Assembly (NCBI RefSeq): GCF_027409185.1
Contig: NC_084474.1
Location: 7,619,382-7,683,381 of the forward strand
Origin: Cynocephalus volans
Taxonomy: Eukaryota > Chordata > Mammalia > Dermoptera > Cynocephalidae
Length of the DNA: 64,000 nucleotides
Direction of reading: 5' to 3'
The notes beneath the pieces were generated by a model. It did no database searches. It worked only from the letters and a program-made list of their open reading frames with translations, and was not told where the DNA came from. Both the position numbers and the translations under genes were made by a program. How positions within the stretch are numbered: the first letter of the stretch is position 1; each line of letters opens with the position of its first letter. This document shows, piece after piece, positions 58,448-64,000 of the stretch.

Positions 58448-60472
58448 AATATTATTACTGCTACCAATCATGCAGAATAATTCATCTAGTTCTAGGACTT
58501 TCACTTACTAAAGCTTTCTGCTTCAGCAGGTGTAGCTAATGTTGAGTGCCTCCAAACATTTCCCAATATTTTCCCTTTTCCCTCTTTCTGTATTATGACT
58601 AAGGCAGTATATATGCCTTGACTCCCTGAAGGATGATTTTGTACTAGCAATAAAAAATTCAGCTGCAAAACCCAAAACAAAACAGAAGATGCAAGGCAAA
58701 TTCAGTTCCAACTATCCAACTCGCTAAGAGGGGATAGATTTCACAGCAAGAATGTAACTAACAGAAAACTATAGGAAAATCCTTCATCTATTTACCAAAT
58801 CAATTGATTAAGATAGCAACATTTGTATTTGCTGATTACTGGGGGCAGTTTCACAGAACACACATTCAAGCATATCTTTCCTGATTTTCTAACTGATCTT
58901 TGAGACCAAACCACCTGAATCTACTTTCCAAAGTCTAAATGCTGTTTGCAGTCTCTGGAGCAGAGGTTGTTAGCAAGAAACGGAGCACTCTGTGCTCTAA
59001 CAACTTTTTGAGTACTCAGGAAGCAGCTATCAGTGATCGTCCATCACGGAAAGCATTATGTCACTACTTCATGCAAACCCCACAGGCAGCCTAGAGTTTA
59101 ATTCTATCGGGGAGTAACATTCCTGTCTTGGTTTTTCTCTTACCAGTGTGAGTTCTAATGTGTCCTTGAAGCAACCAGGGCCTGGAAAACGCCTTGCCGC
59201 AGATCTTGCAGACACAAGGTAGTGTGTGGGTCCGAATGTGCATCTTAAGGGCGCCCAGGCTCACATATTCCTTGTCACAGTATTTACAGCTGAAAGACTT
59301 CCTAGACTGGGCATCGCAGTGCAGCTGCTTATGTTTGGCCAGCCCAGAAAAAGTTGAGTAGGTCTTACTGCATAAATTGCACTGAAACTTTTCAGCTTCA
59401 ATGGCATGGGGATCTGAAAGCTTGGATTGGAGTCTTTCCTCTTCGTCACTAATGGGGCTTTCTGAGCCACTGTGGTCCTTGGATGAGGTGTCAGATGGAG
59501 GAGGGGGACTCACTCGCCCCAGGGACGAGGGGTATCCGGAGAGAGGAGAGAGGCCATTGGGAAGTGGGGAGTGGAATGGAGCTGTCGTAGTCCACACGGT
59601 AATGGGGCTGTATGCTCCCGAGCTGAGGATCTCTGGCTGTGGTATGACAGGCACGGGGTAACTCTCATAGAGATATGGGGAAATAATCACTGGGGGAAAG
59701 GAAAGGAAAGAAGAGTAAGGTAAAAATGGCTTACGAGAAACGTACATACGCACACACGCTGAGAAGATATCTGGCAACACACGGGCGACTCCCTAACGAA
59801 GACGACAGGCTCATGTAGGAGGACATATGCCTCGGTAAGACATCGCGTCCCCAGCCTGGCATCTGCGGAGTTCTTGCACCGAGCCAGCACGTAGTCTGAC
59901 AGCTGCCCTGAGCCACAGCACGTTCTGCAGCCCGGGACTGCGGCCCGGCGGTGCCTCGGCCGCCCGTGGGGCCGGAAGAACCCGGGCGTTATTCTTAAAC
60001 CTACAGAAAAGCCGCTTCCCCCTCGATGCACGGGCTATTTACATGGATGACGACCGAGCACGGCGAGATGCGTCAACCAGGCTCCTTCTACGGGAAAAGT
60101 CTCAGCACGAGAAAAAAGCAGTAAATTCAGCACAGACCGTTACGTCGTTTATCTCCACGCGCTCGCTACGCGCATGTCCAAGCTCTAGAAAGCGAAGCTG
60201 CCGGAGCTGCACGGAGTTTCCCTTGTCAGCAAAGAGTTTGAACAGCTTTGAATTAAAACTCACCCTCAATGATCAAAAGACCATAAGCCCTTGCAGGACA
60301 TGCTTAGGAGGAGAACGGCCGCGTCTTTAGCTCTTTTGGGACAGCATCTGCGTGCTGATACTTCTGTATTTTATTTTATTTTCTTTTATTTACCTGTGTG
60401 CGTGTCCAGTTCGCTGTAGTTCGGCTTCTTGGAGGCGTTGAAATGCTTCTTGACCAGGAAGGAACGCGGCAT
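58047..60472 (-). CDS. SNAI2: SNAI2 (SLUG) zinc-finger transcriptional repressor, complete three-exon CDS
   Basis: Coding exons are 60472-60394, 59689-59144 and 58228-58047, joined through GT/AG introns, for 807 bp and 268 residues, the normal Snail2 length. The protein opens with the SNAG motif MPRSFLVKK, which in this family recruits LSD1/CoREST and HDACs. The SLUG-specific region (about residues 30-60) and a Ser/Pro-rich stretch with the spaced serines of the GSK3/beta-TrCP degradation region (about 87-107) follow. Five C2H2 zinc fingers fill residues about 128-264, and the protein ends in GCCVAH. Family knowledge: a nuclear factor that binds E-boxes (CAGGTG), represses E-cadherin and drives EMT, neural-crest and melanocyte development. 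Compared with the human protein as I remember it, the differences are few: Pro38 and Val39 for Ser-Met, Thr62, Ser67-Pro68, Pro80, and Ser for Asn in finger 1. It is intact, with no frameshift or missing zinc ligand seen. Confidence 0.97.
58229..59143 (-). other. SNAI2: SNAI2 intron 2 with A/T homopolymer
   Basis: This 915-bp GT/AG intron is mostly AT-rich unique sequence. It carries a 31-bp A run on the plus strand (58416-58446), read as U in the transcript, about 190 nt upstream of the acceptor. I saw no target-site duplication around the run, so it may be homopolymer expansion rather than a SINE tail. Confidence 0.9.
59144..59689 (-). CDS. SNAI2: SNAI2 coding exon 2 (SLUG region, phospho-degron region, fingers 1-3)
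   Basis: This 546-bp exon starts after a pyrimidine-rich acceptor (ctttcccccag, ending at 59690) and ends at CACACTG before the donor gtaagag. It encodes the SLUG domain, the Ser-rich linker ([19 protein letters not shown]) and zinc fingers 1 to 3, each with its Cys-Cys-His-His ligands visible. The third finger ends in HIRTHTG, where the intron interrupts the Gly codon. This is the same exon boundary I know from human SNAI2. Confidence 0.97.
59690..60393 (-). other. SNAI2: SNAI2 intron 1
   Basis: This 704-bp intron has donor GTAAAT and acceptor CCCCCAG. Its middle (about 59.92-60.00 kb) is GC-rich with several CpGs, an extension of the promoter island's composition, and the rest is mixed. 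I recognise no repeat in it. Confidence 0.9.
60394..60472 (-). CDS. SNAI2: SNAI2 coding exon 1 (SNAG domain)
   Basis: This exon carries 26 codons plus one base. The ATG at 60472-60470 has A at -3 (AACATGC), a good Kozak context, and begins the SNAG motif MPRSFLVKK, so the start is not in doubt. It ends CACACAG followed by the donor gtaaat (plus-strand atttac at 60388-60393). The split codon G|TG makes Val27. The frame stays open upstream through GC-rich DNA, but a SNAG motif must be N-terminal to work, which rules out an upstream start. Confidence 0.97.
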
Positions 60473-60648
60473 GTTGCCGGCGCGGGCGGGCGGGCGGCCG
60501 GGCGGGCGCGGATAACGGTCCGGGGCGGCCGCGGCGGGCGCTACAGCATCGCGGCCGGGCCGGGCGGGCCGGGCAGGGCAGGGCCGGCTCAGGTGCGGCG
60601 GGCGGACGGGCCGGCGCCTCTGAAGTCGCGCGGCTGCTTCGCCGACTG
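60473..60648 (-). other. SNAI2: SNAI2 5' UTR
   Basis: The sequence upstream of the ATG matches the human 5' UTR as I remember it in three places: the block around ACTTCAGAGGCGCCGGCCC, the block CGATGCTGTAG, and GGACCGTTATCCGCGCC just before the start. By that comparison the transcript starts near 60640-60650. In between, the UTR is expanded with GCCC and GGGCC-type runs (60481-60512 and 60551-60590). The TSS is inferred from homology. Confidence 0.75.
60541..60549 (-). other. Two-codon upstream ORF (ATG CTG TAG) in the SNAI2 leader
   Basis: Read on the minus strand, 60549-60541 is ATG CTG TAG, with G at -3. It lies 77 nt before the main ATG and inside the predicted 5' UTR. I recall the same ATGCTGTAG in the human leader, which suggests conservation. 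Such minimal uORFs can tax ribosomes or allow reinitiation; that role here is inference. Confidence 0.6.
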
Positions 60649-61200
60649 AGCCCGCCCGCGCCGGGACGGTTTCTCTCCTGGCTTTTGCCGGCGGGAGCCA
60701 ATCGCCGCCGAGAGCTTCGGGTTTCAGCCCCGCCCTCCGGGGCAGCCGCGAGCGGAGGGAGACCCTGCGGTCGGGCCGAGCCGTTCTGCTCCGACGGGCG
60801 GCTTTTCGGGCTTTCGGGGCAGGGGGGAACGTGTCGAAGCGTTTTCCAGAAGGGTCGCCCGTCCCCTCGGGGCCCCGCGCGGCGGCCGCTCTCCGAGCCG
60901 GGGTGTCGGCCCGGAGCCCGCCTGGCGTCCTGATGTGGGCGACGCAGACCCCGGGACGCGGAGGCGGCCCCCGGGACGCCGGGTCAGCCTCGGTGCGAGT
61001 GACCGCCTGGACCCGGGAGCGGCGTTTGGAGGGGGCCCCTCGCACAGGGACCAAGCCCCCCAGGCTGGGCTTTTGAGAAAGGCGGGCGGAGGCCCGAAGT
61101 CGAAGCGCGGGCGGGAGCGGGGCCCGGGCGCTGGGAAGGCACCGCGGGTCTCCGGGCCGCGGGGACGCCGGGCGGCACTGCCAGGTGGCACTTAAGTGGT

Positions 61201-64000
61201 CGTGCCACCACGTTAGCTATGGTGGCTTGAAAGAAACGCTTTGTAGCCTCCTAAAGAACTTATCCGAAGAACTGGAAAACTGCAAAGATTGAAAGGAGCC
61301 CTGGCCGGGGGGCGGGGGTGGGGTGGGGGGACAATAGGTGAACTGTCCTTGGGAACCGTGGAAAATCCTCTCAGACACAGTTGACCGGCGTTCGTATCTT
61401 TCCGTGTCTCACAAAGTGTTTTTAATACCAAAAAAAAAAAAAAAAAAAAAAAAAGCGTGTACGGGTCTTTATTATTTCATTGCAAGTATTTATTTGCTTT
61501 TATTTGGCGCCTTTTTCTTCACTGTAAAGTCATCAATATCCATCTCAGTATCTGCCAGTTTTGTGTATTGCATCAAAAAAACCAAAGCATGTTCCCGTGA
61601 GCACTACTTGATTAATTTTTTAAGAGGATACTCTGGCAACCAGCAAAAGCCACTTTGCTTTTGTACATGGTGTTACATCTAAAAATACCCTAAGGTGGTT
61701 TATTTTAAAAGTAAGATTCCAGCCATATTTTTCAGCATCTCAGTCCATTTCAGACTTTTCTCCCTACCTTTTGCTCAAAGAATAAGGAACGAGCCAATTA
61801 CCTTGCAGACCACCCTACTCCTGTTTCTAACAGGTGCTGGAAGCAAAAAATGACCGTGGTGATGTCAGGACTTGGGAACGAGGGAACAGTGCGTCGTCGG
61901 GCCGCGCCGCCGCCTCTGCGACCTTCTAAGCAGGAGCCCGGGCGTTGGGGGAGGGGCGCTCGCGGGCTTCCCGGCTCATTTCAACGATTCCTCTTTTCTC
62001 TCCCAACAGTCACTAATTTAAATGTCAAACAGAGGAATGTAGACGAATCCTGGTGCTAAGGGAGCCTCATCTGTCGGAGACAGGAAGATGTGAGGACACG
62101 TTGGGCTTGTCCGCACACTGTAACCTGGGCTGCAAGTCACAGCCGGCTCCCAGGGCTTGCTGTCTGGGAGGGTTTGGTAAGATTCAGGCACCCGGTTTAC
62201 CGGGACAGGAGTCCTCCTTGCCCTTTCCACCCCGTTTCCTGCAAAACGCACATCTTGGTAGAAATATAGATGAGAAAACACAATTTGCCAGGGGCTTTTA
62301 TTTCTTCCTCTCACTCTACAGAGTCTGTCCACAGCAGGGAAGGGTGTCAGAGAAACTTTTAATATTTATTTGCTGGTAGTTGTAACAGAAGATAACCTTC
62401 CAAAACGTGCATTTAGAAAGCCACTGAAAAAAGTTGAACCATGGCAATGCACTCTGCTTGAAAAGAGAGCCTGGATTTGGATTAGGGAGGCATGACCGAG
62501 CCGAGCCCTTGGGCAGGTACCGGGGGCTGCACCACGCCAGGCGTCCTGGCCGCCCCCACTGCGAGGGCGCACGGGGCTGGGGGTCGTCACGAGCCGGTCC
62601 CACGGACACCCGTGTGAGGTCTGCCCCGCGGCCGGCGTGCGCCAGCCTCAACAGGTGCTCAGCTTAGACCCGGCGGAGGTCGTTCGGCGCCGCGACGATG
62701 CGGCAAGAACGCAGAAGGAAGTGGGGCCACACCCTAACGCAAGGGGCTGGGACTCTGCTGGGACAAGACAGAGGTTTCCTTCTGCAGCCGGAAGGCCCGT
62801 ATGGAGGAGCTGGCTTTGGTCGTTGACTAAAAGACTCTCTCTTGCCTGGGGACAGAAATCTTTGCCGAGGCAAGGACACCAGATTTTAAATGTTTCATTT
62901 TGTAATGAAATAGAAAGCAATTAATGACTGAGGAAAAGAAAAAAAAAGGGGCAAAACAAACCCAAGTGGGTGTTGCTAGTGCAAGGACTCGATGCTCGGT
63001 TGGTGAGAAGCTGGTGTTACATCGCTAGCAGTTATTATGAGAGAATGTGTTTGTCCTGTGACTTACTGTGGCAGCGGCTCACAAGCGATGGGCACAGGCC
63101 ATGGAGAAATAAGGAAGGCCCAGGCTCTGTCCTGAGGCTCCTGGCAGGTTAATGTGGGGAAGGGAGAAATGAGGAATGCCGGTGTCCACAGGGGCCTTAA
63201 AAAATAGCCCACCCACGGCGTGGGCCCCACTGGAGTGTACTTTCCCTTTCTCGTCTTCTGTAGAATTGAGCCTGTGGATAATTGGGACCCTAGAAGCCCG
63301 TGTGATCTAATACCTTAATTGCCACGATGTGACAGACCTGACGGTCTATTATTTCCTTTGTTTTCTCGAAACGCTGACCAAGGTAACTTGTGGAAAACTT
63401 TGAATATTAAAGCTCTGGGACTTCTTGGTCCAGCCTTCCCCCTCAGGCTACCTGGACTGTTGGGGTTTCTCCTGCATCCGGTCTTTTTTATAAAAGACAC
63501 ATTCTTGCCCTGCCAAATAGGGAAATAAACTAGATTCATGAGGTTTGGGAATGCACCTTGGATTTATTTACTTTGCACAGAGATTTGTGCACGTTTAGGG
63601 ATGCAGGTGTGTAAAAAGCAGTGCAGGTACTGACTACCAAGTTTAGGAAATGGTGTAAATCTAGCACCAGAAGAAAGCACTGTTTGGCAGAGGTAGAAAA
63701 TCCCATGTTGTCTGGGCCCTACCTCCTAAAATGAACTGCATCTCTTTCTAGCTTTAGTTTGGGGCATGATCGCCCTTGAGGCAGGGGGAGAGATTAATTT
63801 CCTTGAGTCACGTAAAGTATGAAATGTTATTTATTGGTTTGGCTGTGTTATCTGGAGAATATTATAATGCATTACTAATTTAAAAAATCTATTTATATAA
63901 GAACAGAGGGTCTATTATATATAACTTTGAAGTTAGAATGACAAAGTTGTGATGCCATTTTGTGGTTTTCTACATGTACATTTGTACACGTATATAGATA
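61201..64000. other. SNAI2 upstream flank, mostly unique sequence
   Basis: No gene is recognised here. It holds a G-rich run (61303-61331), a 25-A run (61430-61454), and two small GC/CpG patches (about 61.88-61.98 and 62.50-62.72 kb). The rest is mixed, with AT-rich sequence at the far right. The open frames inside the GC patches look like composition effects. Confidence 0.6.

Larger units (their letters stand above)
60430..61200 (-). promoter_or_regulatory. SNAI2: SNAI2 CpG-island promoter
   Basis: This is a dense CpG stretch covering exon 1 and about 550 bp upstream. No TATA box is seen at the expected spot. A CCAAT box (plus-strand CCAAT at 60698-60702, ATTGG in the gene's orientation) sits about 50-60 bp upstream of the inferred start. 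CAGGTG E-boxes occur in the leader (60590-60595) and far upstream in a palindrome (TGCCAGGTGGCA, core 61182-61187). Since Snail proteins bind CAGGTG, autoregulation or cross-regulation is plausible. Confidence 0.85.

Noticed and set aside
59091..59780. 229-codon frame covering SNAI2 exon 2 with intron sequence at both ends
   Set aside because: It is unspliced genomic read-through. A retained intron 2 would give a protein lacking fingers 4 and 5, but nothing in the sequence shows this is used.
60386..61054. 222-codon minus-strand frame running upstream of and into SNAI2 exon 1
   Set aside because: The frame extends the SNAI2 reading frame through GC-rich promoter DNA. The SNAG motif needs to be N-terminal and the 60472 ATG has a good context, so the upstream part is not coding.
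1..64000. CRISPR arrays, operons, phage or plasmid genes
   Set aside because: Introns, SINEs, LINEs and microsatellites show a mammalian nuclear sequence; no regularly spaced repeats with unique spacers were seen.

Overview
This is a vertebrate nuclear window, clearly a placental mammal. It has one protein-coding gene, on the minus strand near the right end: SNAI2 (SLUG), the five-zinc-finger Snail-family repressor. All three coding exons (60472-60394, 59689-59144, 58228-58047) are present with consensus GT/AG splice sites. They join to 79+546+182 = 807 bp, giving 268 codons plus stop, which is the family's usual length. The start lies in a CpG island (about 60.43-61.20 kb). The 3' UTR runs to a poly(A) signal near 57.01 kb.

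Everything else is intergenic DNA, nearly all of it (1-57 kb) 3' of SNAI2. It is built from layered transposon fossils: L1 fragments (1-2.96, 4.0-4.6, 28.05-28.9, 35.7-36.1, 37.1-37.5 kb); two HAL1/half-L1-like elements in opposite orientation (16.3-19.66 kb plus, about 23.9-26.45 kb minus); L2 remnants; many MIRs; MaLR-type LTRs (4.78-5.13, 23.40-23.86 kb); and DNA transposons (Tigger 31.6-32.2, MER5A 50.75-50.93, a hAT-like piece 11.2-11.4 kb). Between them lie AT-rich, repeat-poor blocks (11.4-13.7, 19.7-21.4, 37.5-39.4, 42.2-43.9, 55.3-57.0 kb), where SNAI2 regulatory elements could lie. Two GC-rich patches (14.17-14.99 and 52.17-52.85 kb) could be promoters of unannotated transcripts.

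Organism: the tRNA-derived SINE at 22956-23103, with a perfect 12-bp target-site duplication, resembles from memory the CYN/t-SINE family of colugos (Dermoptera). No Alu, rodent B1/B2, carnivore, ruminant or rabbit-type SINE was seen. My best guess is a colugo-like euarchontan; this rests on memory of repeat families and on absence, so confidence is moderate.

I see no sign of a novel multi-gene system. The best leads are: a two-codon uORF and GC-expanded 5' UTR in SNAI2; a dated L1 insertion with a twin-priming inversion and perfect target duplication; the inverted HAL1-like pair whose ORF1 block is much more alike than its flanks; an orphan CpG island with a strong splice donor; and a second, unusual tRNA-like SINE candidate at 36.06 kb.
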